A stretch of 64,000 nt of DNA from Crassaminicella profunda. GTDB taxonomy: Bacteria; Bacillota; Clostridia; Peptostreptococcales; Thermotaleaceae. The number at the start of each line of letters is the position of its first letter. Position 1 is the first letter of the stretch. A model generated the notes under the pieces. That model was not told the DNA's origin and did not search any database. It saw only the letters and a list, made by a program, of their open reading frames with translations. Shown one piece after another: positions 56,458-64,000 of this stretch. The stretch is from the NCBI RefSeq assembly GCF_019884785.1, contig NZ_CP082326.1, positions 4,457,355 through 4,521,354 on the forward strand, given 5' to 3'. The position numbers and the translations under genes are program-made.

Positions 56458-57341
56458 AATGTATTAATAAATTGAATAACTGCAGGGCCTAAAAGAACAA
56501 TAAAAAGACTAGGGAAAATGAAAAAAACAAGAGGAAATAACATTTTTATAGGTGCTTTCATAGCTTGTTCCTCTGCTCTTTGTTTTCTTTTCTGTCTTAT
56601 TTCGTGGGATTGAATACGGAGAATCTGAACCGTACTGATTCCAAGTTTTTCAGCTTGTAATATACTGTTGATTAAAACATTCATTTCATCTAAGGGGAGT
56701 CTTTCTGTAATTTCTTTTAGGGCTATTCTTCTTGGCTTTCCTAGACGGATTTCTTCTAAGCAGCGGTGAAATTCATCTGCAATAATTCCGTTGTTTCGAG
56801 AAATCAATTTGTGCAGGGCTAAATCAAAACCAAGACCTGCTTCGAGACTTACCGTAAGAAGGTCTACTATATCAGGAAGTTCTTTTAAGGCACGCTTGCT
56901 TCTTTTTTTTGTTTTTTGTAATAAATATAATGTAGGAAGAAATGCGGCAAAAACAACACTAAAAATAACAAGAAAAAAAATCATTGAGATAGAAATACTT
57001 AAAAGGCTTCCGTAGATCATAAATAATATGGGAAATAGAATGATCAATATGATTTGGACTAGACGAAAATCAACGGGGGTCATGTCAAAAGGACTTCCTG
57101 CTTGAAGGATTTTCATTTCTAGCTTATCATGTTTTTCTCCAGAAAATTTCTTTCGAAACCTTCCCTTGTATTTTTTTAAGGTTGGAGATAAGACTCTTTT
57201 TGCAAAGGAAAGGTGATTTTCTTTATCTTGATCTTTGATCAAGGAAACTCTCTGCTTTTTTCTTTCTTTTTTTTTATCAATAAGAGAAAAAAATAGGAGG
57301 ATGAGTAAGGTAATGCTGCAGAAAAAAGTGATATACATCAT
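56448..57341 (-). CDS. tadC: TadC-like pilus assembly membrane protein
   Basis: 297 residues of the type II secretion F domain family, the inner-membrane platform of Flp/Tad pili. Hydrophobic spans near residues 3-18, 100-145 and 270-290. The T2SSF core is LKELPDIVDLLTVSLEAGLG FD..., with LGKPRRIALKEITERLPLDE then LINSILQAEKLGISTVQILR. It forms the platform with the TadB protein encoded 3 bases upstream and is driven by the ATPase CpaF. Last gene of the operon. Confidence 0.93.
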   Translation of the reverse strand: MMYITFFCSITLLILLFFSLIDKKKERKKQRVSLIKDQDKENHLSFAKRVLSPTLKKYKGRFRKKFSGEKHDKLEMKILQAGSPFDMTPVDFRLVQIILIILFPILFMIYGSLLSISISMIFFLVIFSVVFAAFLPTLYLLQKTKKRSKRALKELPDIVDLLTVSLEAGLGFDLALHKLISRNNGIIADEFHRCLEEIRLGKPRRIALKEITERLPLDEMNVLINSILQAEKLGISTVQILRIQSHEIRQKRKQRAEEQAMKAPIKMLFPLVFFIFPSLFIVLLGPAVIQFINTFKK

Positions 57342-57344
57342 GGT

Positions 57345-58307
57345 CTACACCTCGATTTTTGTTATTTTTTGTACCAAAATAAAACCAATGATTGCTGAAA
57401 ATATTCCCATTCCAACCATAATAAGTCCAATTCTTTGGGTAAATAAAATAGTGATATATTTTGGGTTAATAAAATAAATGGCAAAGCTTAGAAGAATAGG
57501 GAGAAGGCCTATGATCATTCCAGACATTCTTCCTTGGGCTGTAAGGGTCATGACTTGGCGCTGAATCATATTCCGATCACGAATGGTCTGTACAATAATC
57601 TCTAGTACAGTAGCCAAGTTTCCTCCAACTTGTCTTTGAATCAAAATTGCTTGAATCATTAGCTCAAGGTCTCCACTAGGCATTCTTTCTTGAAAATGAT
57701 ATAAAGCTTCTTCAATATTTCCACCATACTGCATTTCTTTCAATAAAAGAGTTATTTCTTCTTTAATAGGAGAATCTGACTCTTCTACAACAGATTTTAA
57801 GGATTGAGGAAAACTAAAGCCTGCTCTTAAGGAACCCACAATAATAGTAATCATATCAGGAAGACCTTCGTTAAATTTTAAGAGACGATGATGAAACTTT
57901 CTTTTTATGAGTAGTTTTGGGAAAATATAGCCACAAACTCCTCCTATTATAAAAAACAAGATATTCTTTGAAAAGATATACAACAAACTTCCAAAGAATA
58001 CACTACCCATCCATCTAAATAAAACAAATTCTTCTGGCTTAAGGGGAACCCCTGCTCTATTTAGGAGGGTTTCTAGCTTTTTAGTAGATTTTATGGAAGG
58101 AAGATGCTTTTTAATTTTTCGATTCATCATTTGTATTTGTACCAATAGATTGAAGTTTTTCTTTTCTAATATTTTTTCATTGTCCTCTAATAAATAATAT
58201 TGAACTCTTTTTTCAAAGCGCTTTTGGGAAAAAAATAAACGATTTAATAGGATTGAAAAAACAATAAATGATGTAACAAGGAAAAACGATAGTATTACCC
58301 ATTTCAT
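57345..58307 (-). CDS. tadB: TadB-like pilus assembly membrane protein
   Basis: About 320 residues, T2SSF family. N-terminal span (about 4-24), middle spans near 98-130, C-terminal spans near 265-315. Core region: NEGLPDMITIIVGSLRAGFS and MPSGDLELMIQAILIQRQVG, GNLATVLEIIVQTIRDRNMI. The ATG at 58307 overlaps the stop of the ATPase gene as ATGA, so it is translationally coupled; a TTG nine bases earlier is less likely. It builds the inner-membrane platform with TadC. Confidence 0.93.
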   Translation of the reverse strand: MKWVILSFFLVTSFIVFSILLNRLFFSQKRFEKRVQYYLLEDNEKILEKKNFNLLVQIQMMNRKIKKHLPSIKSTKKLETLLNRAGVPLKPEEFVLFRWMGSVFFGSLLYIFSKNILFFIIGGVCGYIFPKLLIKRKFHHRLLKFNEGLPDMITIIVGSLRAGFSFPQSLKSVVEESDSPIKEEITLLLKEMQYGGNIEEALYHFQERMPSGDLELMIQAILIQRQVGGNLATVLEIIVQTIRDRNMIQRQVMTLTAQGRMSGMIIGLLPILLSFAIYFINPKYITILFTQRIGLIMVGMGIFSAIIGFILVQKITKIEV

Positions 58308-59728
58308 AGATTCCAATCCTCCTCTTCCATAAATACAGTTGTTGGAATATGAATACCGCTGGTAGTCAGATTTTCATAAAATTTAGGACGAATACCTGTA
58401 GGGATTAATTTACCAATGATTTTCCCTTGTTCATCTACCCCCTGTTGTTTGAAGATAAAGATATCTTGAAGCACGATAACATCTCCTTCAAGACCTTGGA
58501 CTTCTGTAATATTGGTGATTTTTCTTGATCCATCCTTTAGCCTTGATTGTTGAACGATTAAGTCAATAGCACTTCCAATCTGTTCTCTTATTGCTTTTAT
58601 GGGAAGTTCCATTCCAGCCATCAAAACCATTGTTTCTAAACGAGAAATCATATCCCTTGGGCTATTAGAGTGTCCTGTAGCCAATGAGCCATCATGCCCT
58701 GTATTCATTGCCTGAAGCATATCTAGTGCTTCTCCACCACGGACCTCTCCTACAACAATTCTTTCAGGTCTCATACGCAAGGAGTTTCGAACTAAGTCAC
58801 GAATGGTAATGGCTCCTTTTCCTTCTATGTTTGGAGGGCGAGATTCTAAGGAGACTACGTGATCCTGCCAGAGCTGAAGTTCTGCTGCATCTTCTATGGT
58901 AATGATTCTTTCGTCATTAGGAATAAATGAAGAGAGAACGTTTAGGGTTGTTGTTTTTCCTGAGCCTGTTCCTCCGCTGATAAATACATTGAGCCTTGCT
59001 TTTACACAGGCTTCTAAAAATACAGCCATTTCTTGGGATAAGGTATTAAAACCAATTAGGTCTTCTATCGTAAAAGGATCCTTTGAAAATTTACGAATGG
59101 TTATAGTAGGCCCATTTAATGCTAATGGAGGAATAATCGCATTTACACGAGAACCATCAGGAAGTCTTGCATCTACCATAGGGCTGCTTTCATCGATTCG
59201 GCGTCCTAGGGGTGCAACAATTTTTTCTATAATATGCATCACGTGTTCATTATCTTGAAAACTTATATCTGTTAGTTCTAATTTACCTTTTCTTTCCGCA
59301 TATACTCTAAAAGGGCCATTGACCATAACTTCTGTAACCTCTGAATCTAATAATAAAGGGTTGATAGGACCGTAACCTGTAAGATTATTGATTAATTCGG
59401 TTACAATTTTCTTTCGATTAACCTTTCCTAAAAAGGATTCATCATCTTTTATGATTTCAATAGCCATTTCATCGATTCTTTCAATAATATTTTCTATAGA
59501 ATCTTTTTCTATTTCTTTTAAAACCTGCTTATGAAGATGTTTTTTAAATGCTTCATTTTTATCTGTAGTTGGAATAGGTTCTTTTTGTTTATTCTTAATA
59601 GCATTGTTTTCATGAGGAATAGATATGGGATTTTGTTTCGTCTTCACTATATTTTCTATGGACATTTTTTTATCAGAAGGGGAAGTATTCCCGCCGTTTT
59701 TATTTTTTAACTTGGATAGAAGGCTCAT
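58304..59728 (-). CDS. cpaF: Tad pilus assembly ATPase (CpaF/TadA)
   Basis: 474 residues from ATG 59728 (AAAGGAGAGATATCC upstream). A secretion-type ATPase that powers pilus assembly, and possibly retraction, at the inner face of the membrane. A Lys-rich N-terminal linker (1-60) is followed by the N-terminal domain ([20 protein letters not shown]) and the RecA-like domain with Walker [17 protein letters not shown] near residue 250, Asp box [13 protein letters not shown], Walker [21 protein letters not shown], and His box [14 protein letters not shown]. All catalytic motifs are intact. Confidence 0.97.
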   Translation of the reverse strand: MSLLSKLKNKNGGNTSPSDKKMSIENIVKTKQNPISIPHENNAIKNKQKEPIPTTDKNEAFKKHLHKQVLKEIEKDSIENIIERIDEMAIEIIKDDESFLGKVNRKKIVTELINNLTGYGPINPLLLDSEVTEVMVNGPFRVYAERKGKLELTDISFQDNEHVMHIIEKIVAPLGRRIDESSPMVDARLPDGSRVNAIIPPLALNGPTITIRKFSKDPFTIEDLIGFNTLSQEMAVFLEACVKARLNVFISGGTGSGKTTTLNVLSSFIPNDERIITIEDAAELQLWQDHVVSLESRPPNIEGKGAITIRDLVRNSLRMRPERIVVGEVRGGEALDMLQAMNTGHDGSLATGHSNSPRDMISRLETMVLMAGMELPIKAIREQIGSAIDLIVQQSRLKDGSRKITNITEVQGLEGDVIVLQDIFIFKQQGVDEQGKIIGKLIPTGIRPKFYENLTTSGIHIPTTVFMEEEDWNL

Positions 59729-59741
59729 GGATATCTCTCCT

Positions 59742-60497
59742 TTATAAATCTTTTGAAAGAAGATTAGCAATGTGAAAAATAGATTTTGTAAGTTCTGCTC
59801 TTCGATAGTGCATGACAAAAGGCATTCCTATGTTGATAGATTTTGATACAATTTCAAAATGATTAGGAATATAAAGTAAAGATTCTTCCTCTAGGATTTT
59901 AGGAACATCAGTTGCTTTTAGAAGACTTTTCATAGTAGAGCGGTTGACTACAATCTTTACTTTTTTATCTAAATCTAAAGCATAAAGTACAGATAGTATG
60001 GACTTTGTATTTTTTAAAGAGGTCATTTCTAAATCTGTCATAAGGATAATTGTATCTGCTTTTTCGATAAAATACAGGTTATGTTCAGGCAGTCCTGCAT
60101 TTGTATCTACGAGTAGATAATCACAACGATTCAGCAAAGAAGTACAAACCTTATCAAGAGCATCTAAAGTGATTAAATCAGCATATTCAGGACTTGGGGG
60201 TGAAGGTAAGACGCTAACGCCACTTTCATGACGAGTAAGATAAGAGGTAAGAAGATTTTCATCTAAGTCTTCAATTTTTTCTACTGCATCTTTTATGGTA
60301 AACATAGGTTTAAGATCCATGACCAAATGAATGTTTCCAAACTGAAAGCAGCTATCTAAAATAGATGTTTTAAATTTTTTTTTAGACAAAGCAACGGAAA
60401 GATTTGCTGTTAGTACAGTTTTTCCTATTCCTCCCTTTGCACTGCAAATGACGATCATTTTTCCTCTGTTTGTTATAATATTTTGTTTCTTGGTCAT
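59742..60497 (-). CDS. cpaE: CpaE-like MinD/ParA-family ATPase
   Basis: 251 residues from ATG 60497 (AAAGGAGGC upstream); the longer open frame overlaps cpaB. Deviant Walker A is KGGIGKTVLTANLS (about residues 21-34). Further on, DSCFQFGNIHLVMDLKPMFT and the Walker B-like YLLVDTNAGLPEHNLYFIEK. CpaE/TadZ proteins mark the site of pilus assembly. This copy lacks the N-terminal receiver-like domain found in many CpaE proteins and is a bare ATPase. It is part of the operon between cpaB and cpaF. Confidence 0.93.
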   Translation of the reverse strand: MTKKQNIITNRGKMIVICSAKGGIGKTVLTANLSVALSKKKFKTSILDSCFQFGNIHLVMDLKPMFTIKDAVEKIEDLDENLLTSYLTRHESGVSVLPSPPSPEYADLITLDALDKVCTSLLNRCDYLLVDTNAGLPEHNLYFIEKADTIILMTDLEMTSLKNTKSILSVLYALDLDKKVKIVVNRSTMKSLLKATDVPKILEEESLLYIPNHFEIVSKSINIGMPFVMHYRRAELTKSIFHIANLLSKDL

Positions 60498-60510
60498 GGG
60501 GGGGCCTCCT

Positions 60511-61176
60511 TTAATGAATTTTACTATGAAGAATGAGATGAATATTTCCTCTTTCTGAAGCATTGACTAATTTTACTGCATCATTTTGTGTTAATTCTAA
60601 TGTAACAGAGCTGTACTCTACATAAGGATCTTCTTTTGTAGATTCAATCATTCTTCTTCCAACAGATAAAACACGGACTTGTTGGAGGATGAGTTCTGTC
60701 CTGATAAGTTTTTGTTTGTTTATTTCTTTTATTTCTTCGCTGAATACTACATCTACTATGTCCTCTGGTTCAATTAAATTTGTAACAGATTGAACCATAT
60801 TGACACCTACAGATACAGCCCGATATCCTTTTCTAATTTTTTTAGCAACCAATAGTGTTTCTTCTGATTGTTTTTGAAGGCGATGTTTAAGAATAGGTTC
60901 TCCCTTTACTATATCAGCTGTTAAAATCTGATTTTCTATTTCTGAAAAGCTTTTTACTGATTGTGGAGGAATACTCTTTTGTGGAATGTCTTTTAAGGTG
61001 ACCATTTGTTTTGAAATTTTTTGGTTTTTATGGATATTTTGTTGAGCAACAAGAATCGTTGCCATTTTATGATTAGATAATTTTTCTTTATTGAGTGTTT
61101 CTACATAGTTATAGAATAAAAAAGTAGTAATCAGTCCCATAATGATTGCAAGGAATAGTATTAATTTTGACTTCAT
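60511..61176 (-). CDS. cpaB: CpaB/RcpC-like pilus assembly protein
   Basis: 221 residues: N-terminal membrane span (4-22), then an SAF domain (about 40-105, ILVAQQNIHKNQKISKQMVT LKDIPQKSIP...), and a RcpC-type region (about 110-221, GYRAVSVGVNMVQSVTNLIE, PEDIVDVVF, VTLELTQNDAVKLVNASERG). In diderms CpaB supports the secretin; in a Gram-positive cell it is expected to stabilise the pilus at the envelope. It lies 9 bases after the TadG-like gene. Confidence 0.92.
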   Translation of the reverse strand: MKSKLILFLAIIMGLITTFLFYNYVETLNKEKLSNHKMATILVAQQNIHKNQKISKQMVTLKDIPQKSIPPQSVKSFSEIENQILTADIVKGEPILKHRLQKQSEETLLVAKKIRKGYRAVSVGVNMVQSVTNLIEPEDIVDVVFSEEIKEINKQKLIRTELILQQVRVLSVGRRMIESTKEDPYVEYSSVTLELTQNDAVKLVNASERGNIHLILHSKIH

Positions 61177-61184
61177 TTTTTCAC

Positions 61185-62102
61185 CTACTTTGTTAGTTTT
61201 ACAGTGTATGCTCCATTATTTATGTTATTTTCATCTCCAAAGCCTGTACCTACTCTTTCTATGAACATACCAGTTACAGATGTATCATAAATAGTCATTG
61301 GTTCTAGAATGTAAAAGTATGCAAATCCAGTAACTTTAACTATTTTTAATTGATTAGATGTAAAATTATGGGGAGTATAGACAGGCACTAATAGGATTCT
61401 AGAACAATCTCTATGATGAAGATCTCCTATTTGATGAGTACAAGCATTGATCCGTTCATTAATAACAGTTCTTGTTTTTCCTGCAATATTTCCAGTTTGT
61501 GTCTCAATCATGTCTCCAACTTTAATTTCACCACTATAACCATTTCTAAGGTTATCCTCATAAGTTTTAGCTCCTGGTCCTTCTAATGCTAAAATACCAA
61601 AATTTCCAGCACTCACTTCTGTTTGATCTACTTTTAATTTATAAGATTTATAGAATTCTAATGGAATGGAATCATCAATTCCCAAAGGGGCTGCTCCTCT
61701 TCCTCGTCCCATTGAAACTACCTTTGCAGTTGCCCGTACCTCTACAGGGGTCTTTTCAAAACCAAATAGACTTAAAAAGGATAAAGTAACAGTTTTTTTT
61801 AAGTGTAGGGTTACTTTATTGTTCATCTCTATGGTGAGCGTATCTAAGCTATTTTGTTCATCATGTTCATAAAGAATTGTATCTACAATGTTTGTGATGG
61901 TTGTTTCATTGTTAAAAAGTTCTTGAGCTCCAGATAATACAGCAGCATTGGCTGTTTTTTGTAAATGAACCTTTGTTACGAATAAAGTTCCACCATCTAA
62001 AGCGATACCAATCATTCCAAGAATTATAACTAATAATAAAGAGAAAAAAACTAGGGTACTTCCTCTTTGTTCAGAAAATAAATTTTTTATTTTTGGGTTC
62101 AT
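61185..62102 (-). CDS. TadG-like pilus-associated protein
   Basis: 305 residues. N-terminal Flp-pilus TadG-like segment: QRGSTLVFFSLLLVIILGMI with one membrane span (about 14-36), followed by LFVTKVHLQKTANAAVLSGA, typical of the family. The rest is an extracytoplasmic domain with APLGIDDSIPLEFYKSYKLK and RDCSRILLVPVYTPHNFTSN. No von Willebrand A domain is visible. It may be a minor pilus component or wall-exposed adaptor. It is encoded 11 bases after the TadE-like gene. Confidence 0.88.
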   Translation of the reverse strand: MNPKIKNLFSEQRGSTLVFFSLLLVIILGMIGIALDGGTLFVTKVHLQKTANAAVLSGAQELFNNETTITNIVDTILYEHDEQNSLDTLTIEMNNKVTLHLKKTVTLSFLSLFGFEKTPVEVRATAKVVSMGRGRGAAPLGIDDSIPLEFYKSYKLKVDQTEVSAGNFGILALEGPGAKTYEDNLRNGYSGEIKVGDMIETQTGNIAGKTRTVINERINACTHQIGDLHHRDCSRILLVPVYTPHNFTSNQLKIVKVTGFAYFYILEPMTIYDTSVTGMFIERVGTGFGDENNINNGAYTVKLTK

Positions 62103-62113
62103 TGTATCCCACC

Positions 62114-62497
62114 TTATTCTATACGGATTGTAGAATCTGTAATAACCCTATACGGAGATGGAAATAGGGTTGAAAGGAAAGGGGTAACATATGTAATAGG
62201 ATATTCTAAGGTCACTGTAATATAATCTCCTGATTTTCTTTGTAAGGTATTGGGAGAAATTTGAATCTGCAAAAGATTTACGTCTCCAACATGTAAATTA
62301 TTTTGAGCAAACTGGGTAATTGTGTCATCGGATTCTCCAAGGCCTCCCATCCTTACTGCTTCTTGTGTGATGAGATTGAGATGCATATAGGTATACATAA
62401 TCCTTCCAAAGTCAAAAGTGGCACATATTAAAAGGAGTAAAATAGGTAAAATTAATGCAAATTCTACAAGGGATTGACCCTTCTCATTTTTTACCAT
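62114..62497 (-). CDS. tadE: TadE-like pseudopilin
   Basis: 127 residues. N-terminus KNEKGQSLVEFALILPILLL is a pseudopilin signal: cleavage by the prepilin peptidase is expected after Gly, leaving Gln at +1 and Glu at +5. One hydrophobic helix (about 13-32) then a beta-rich domain (VNLLQIQISPNTLQRKSGDY, VTLEYPITYVTPFL). It is probably incorporated at low level in the Flp pilus. Its start overlaps the prepilin peptidase stop by 7 bases. Confidence 0.93.
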   Translation of the reverse strand: MVKNEKGQSLVEFALILPILLLLICATFDFGRIMYTYMHLNLITQEAVRMGGLGESDDTITQFAQNNLHVGDVNLLQIQISPNTLQRKSGDYITVTLEYPITYVTPFLSTLFPSPYRVITDSTIRIE

Positions 62498-63012
62498 AGA
62501 TGTAATCCCCCTTCTAAAAGGAGATTGATGATAGCTCCTGTTGCAATGGCTGTGCCATAGGGATATGTGTTGGAGAGATCATTATTATTGATAAGTGAAG
62601 GTAATCTTATACCATATTTTAAGTTGTAAATATAATAATACAAAGATTTAAGGGTAGTGTGTAGTTGTTTTTGAAAAATTAGTAATATAAATGCCATTAG
62701 GCCCCCTGCGATTGCCATATATATGCTTGAATGCAAAACAAAGTAAGAACCTTTAAGGGCACCTATTAAAGCAAGGAGCTTTACATCTCCTGCTCCCATA
62801 CCACCTAGAAGATAGGGGACAAAAAGAATTAAAAAACCAACAAAAAAACCAATAACAGAAGAAAATAAATCTTTAGATCCACCCAATAAAAGATGTGATA
62901 AAAAAGCAATTATAAGAGTTGGGAATATGACTTTGTTATAGATTTTTCTTTCCCTTATATCTGTAATCACACAGATAACTAAGAGCATAACTAATAAAAA
63001 ATTAAACCACAT
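62491..63012 (-). CDS. cpaA: Type IV prepilin peptidase (CpaA/TadV)
   Basis: 173 residues, six membrane spans, an A24 aspartyl protease without the N-methyltransferase domain, as is usual for Tad systems. The catalytic aspartates are in ITDIRERKIYN (residue about 18) and GMGAGDVKLLAL (about 76, the GxGD motif). It cleaves the leader of the Flp pilin and the TadE-like pseudopilin. It is separated from the pilin gene by 158 bases containing a terminator-like hairpin. Confidence 0.95.
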   Translation of the reverse strand: MWFNFLLVMLLVICVITDIRERKIYNKVIFPTLIIAFLSHLLLGGSKDLFSSVIGFFVGFLILFVPYLLGGMGAGDVKLLALIGALKGSYFVLHSSIYMAIAGGLMAFILLIFQKQLHTTLKSLYYYIYNLKYGIRLPSLINNNDLSNTYPYGTAIATGAIINLLLEGGLHLW

Positions 63013-63116
63013 ACTACCACCCTTCTTTCTTCAAAATCATCATAAGTAAGTTTTTAAATTTCGTTGGCCATAGGAGCATAGAGAATAGCATAATGCGAAT
63101 TTTTTGTTGAAAAAAT

Positions 63117-63143
63117 GGCCCTACATTTTAAATGTGGGGCCCT
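63117..63143 (-). terminator. Attenuator-like hairpin after the pilin gene
   Basis: On the minus strand GGGCCCCACATTT pairs with AAATGTAGGGCC, then ATTTTTTC. It should end most transcripts after flp, so pilin is made in excess and a minority read into the assembly genes. Confidence 0.8.
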
Positions 63144-63170
63144 CTCTTTATGCAATACCTTTTATGTATA

Positions 63171-63350
63171 TTAAGAACCTGCAGGAGGATTGATTGTATC
63201 TAATGTATTATTAAACATAGCTGTAATTCTAGGGCCGAATAAAGCAATGATTGCGATAACTGCTACAGCGATTGCTCCTAAGATCAAACCGTATTCTGTC
63301 ATACCTTGACCTTTTTCTTCAGTGATTAGACCTTTTAATTTTTTTAGCAT
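63171..63350 (-). CDS. flp: Flp/Fap-type major pilin
   Basis: 59 residues from ATG 63350 (AAAGGAGTG upstream). The prepilin leader MLKKLKGLITEEKG is followed by the processing site G/QGMTEYGLIL with Glu at +5 and Tyr at +6, the Flp signature. A single hydrophobic helix (VAVIAIIALFGPRI) and a short tail rich in Asn and Pro follow. It is the major subunit of the Tad pilus, used for surface adhesion and biofilm in other bacteria. Its position before the attenuator fits high expression. Confidence 0.95.
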   Translation of the reverse strand: MLKKLKGLITEEKGQGMTEYGLILGAIAVAVIAIIALFGPRITAMFNNTLDTINPPAGS

Positions 63351-63379
63351 ATGTATCACTCCTTTTTTATGTGTGTTTT

Positions 63380-63721
63380 TTACCCCAATTGAATCGTATT
63401 TCCCAATTTTGTTTGGGTTTTTTTAATTTTTCCAGCTGGAAGTTCTATAATTTCTATTGTAAGAGGATGGATTTTTCCGATTCTTCCAGGACGTAAATTT
63501 TCTTCTATGGCTACAACTTGTCTAAAAGAATCTAGATGCAATACATCAATGTTGTAACCCATGAAAAAGGTGTGAATACCTCGGCAGGGTTGAATATAAA
63601 GCGCACAATCTGAAGGTAGATTTTTTGAAAACATGAGTCCTTTTAATCTTTTGTAGAAAGTGTTGGCTATATGGACCTTTGTTGCCAAAATCTGACCATT
63701 ATCTAGATTCATGAGCTTCAA
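63380..63721 (-). CDS. DUF192 family protein heading the pilus operon (TTG start)
   Basis: 113 residues of the DUF192 family: ANTFYKRLKGLMFSKNLPSD, CALYIQPCRGIHTFFMGYNI and DVLHLDSFRQVVAIEENLRP. The TTG at 63721 is preferred, since AGGGGGTG is 8 bases away and the ATG three codons later is too far. Its function is unknown; DUF192 genes often lie beside Tad pilus genes in Firmicutes. No signal peptide is visible. It is the first gene after the c-di-GMP riboswitch. Confidence 0.88.
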   Translation of the reverse strand: MKLMNLDNGQILATKVHIANTFYKRLKGLMFSKNLPSDCALYIQPCRGIHTFFMGYNIDVLHLDSFRQVVAIEENLRPGRIGKIHPLTIEIIELPAGKIKKTQTKLGNTIQLG

Positions 63722-63741
63722 TAAACATTCACCCCCTATAA

Positions 63742-63780
63742 AAAATTTAACCCTGCCTTTACCGAAAGGAAAGACAGGGT
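63742..63780 (-). terminator. Terminator of the c-di-GMP riboswitch
   Basis: CCCTGTCTTT pairs with AAAGGCAGGG on the minus strand, followed by AAATTTTTT. It lies between the riboswitch and the DUF192 gene. Confidence 0.85.
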
Positions 63781-63802
63781 GATGAGGACGGACTAGTAAG
63801 TG

Positions 63803-63900
63803 CCTATCATCCTTCGGTAACTGGCTGGCATAGTGTAAAATACACCGTAGCCCCTATAGCTTTGCGCCACTGGCTTTCACCAGCTTTGCCATTATCGAGA
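63803..63900 (-). promoter_or_regulatory. c-di-GMP-I (GEMM) riboswitch
   Basis: Minus strand shows the GEMM-I landmarks in order: ATGGCAAAGCTGG, a GAAA tetraloop hairpin, CAGTGGCGCAAAGC (the GCAAAGC receptor side), GGGGCTAC, a variable hairpin, and GCCAGCCAGTTACCG. It binds the second messenger c-di-GMP and, with the following terminator, sets transcription of the DUF192-flp-tad operon. Whether ligand turns it on or off cannot be decided from reading alone. Confidence 0.93.
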
Positions 63901-63926
63901 TTTTGTTGCACCTGATTCTTAAGTAA

Positions 63927-63955
63927 ATTATATAGGTGATGAAACTACCTAACAA
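63927..63955 (-). promoter_or_regulatory. Sigma-A promoter of the Tad operon
   Basis: Minus strand: TTGTTA (63955-63950), 17-bp spacer, TATAAT (63932-63927). Transcription would start about 20 bases before the riboswitch. Confidence 0.78.
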
Positions 63956-64000
63956 TAGGTCGGTAGAACTATTTTCTACAAATTCTGACATGAAATAATT

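Overview
The window is AT-rich DNA from a Gram-positive, endospore-forming anaerobe of the class Clostridia; an Alkaliphilus/Crassaminicella-like Clostridiaceae is my guess and is inference only. The evidence is the strong AGGAGG-type ribosome binding sites, the sigma-A promoters with 17-bp spacers, a methionine T-box, the B. subtilis-like order metG-tatD-(G5/3D protein)-rnmV-rsmA, a Spo0E-type phosphatase and many families typical of clostridia (DUF3842, DUF3189, DUF3793, DUF2325, DUF1540). No rRNA, tRNA, CRISPR array or prophage was seen.

Layout. 0-3.5 kb: end of a polysaccharide cluster, with a 5'-truncated glycosyltransferase, a ruined galU copy, a dead IS3-family element, the last piece of a galE and an intact galU. 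3.7-6.3 kb: small membrane or coiled-coil proteins around a VanZ-like gene. 6.4-15 kb: T-box, metG, tatD, G5/3D cell-wall protein, DUF3842, rnmV, rsmA and a large clostridial unknown. 15-18.6 kb: a glutamine synthetase behind a structured leader, a rhodanese-like protein without the catalytic cysteine and a Gly/Tyr/Pro repeat protein. 18.7-21.6 kb: a sulfur/persulfide operon (CoA-disulfide reductase-rhodanese, TusA-like, DsrE-like, CsoR-family repressor) with a GC-rich palindromic operator. 22-31 kb: YibE/F, flavodoxin, DUF3793, a Fur-box-controlled ferric-type ABC transporter and a second SsuA/THI5-type ABC transporter. 31.2-36 kb: cobalamin riboswitch over two tiny genes, PocR-domain histidine kinase, DUF1540 protein, and a manganese (yybP-ykoY) riboswitch before a GDT1-type exporter. 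36-41 kb: DUF2680 protein, two-component system, LysR regulator with a YeiH exporter. 42-51.4 kb: an iron island with DUF2325, a diguanylate cyclase, an HD-GYP protein, an odd Fur paralogue and two complete Feo systems. 51-56.4 kb: M19 dipeptidase, second YibE/F protein, a pseudokinase-like membrane protein, Spo0E, YdjO. 56.4-64 kb: a complete Tad/Flp pilus operon on the minus strand behind a c-di-GMP-I riboswitch.

How it fits together. Metal supply dominates the middle. Fur boxes precede the ABC importer, DUF3793, DUF2325 and the diguanylate cyclase. One Feo system is led by a duplicated promoter/operator module, the other by paired DtxR-type operators. The c-di-GMP-making and c-di-GMP-degrading genes sit inside this iron island, and the Tad pilus operon 20 kb away is read through a c-di-GMP riboswitch. 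This suggests an iron to c-di-GMP to surface-adhesion circuit. The individual elements are seen in the sequence; the circuit is inference.
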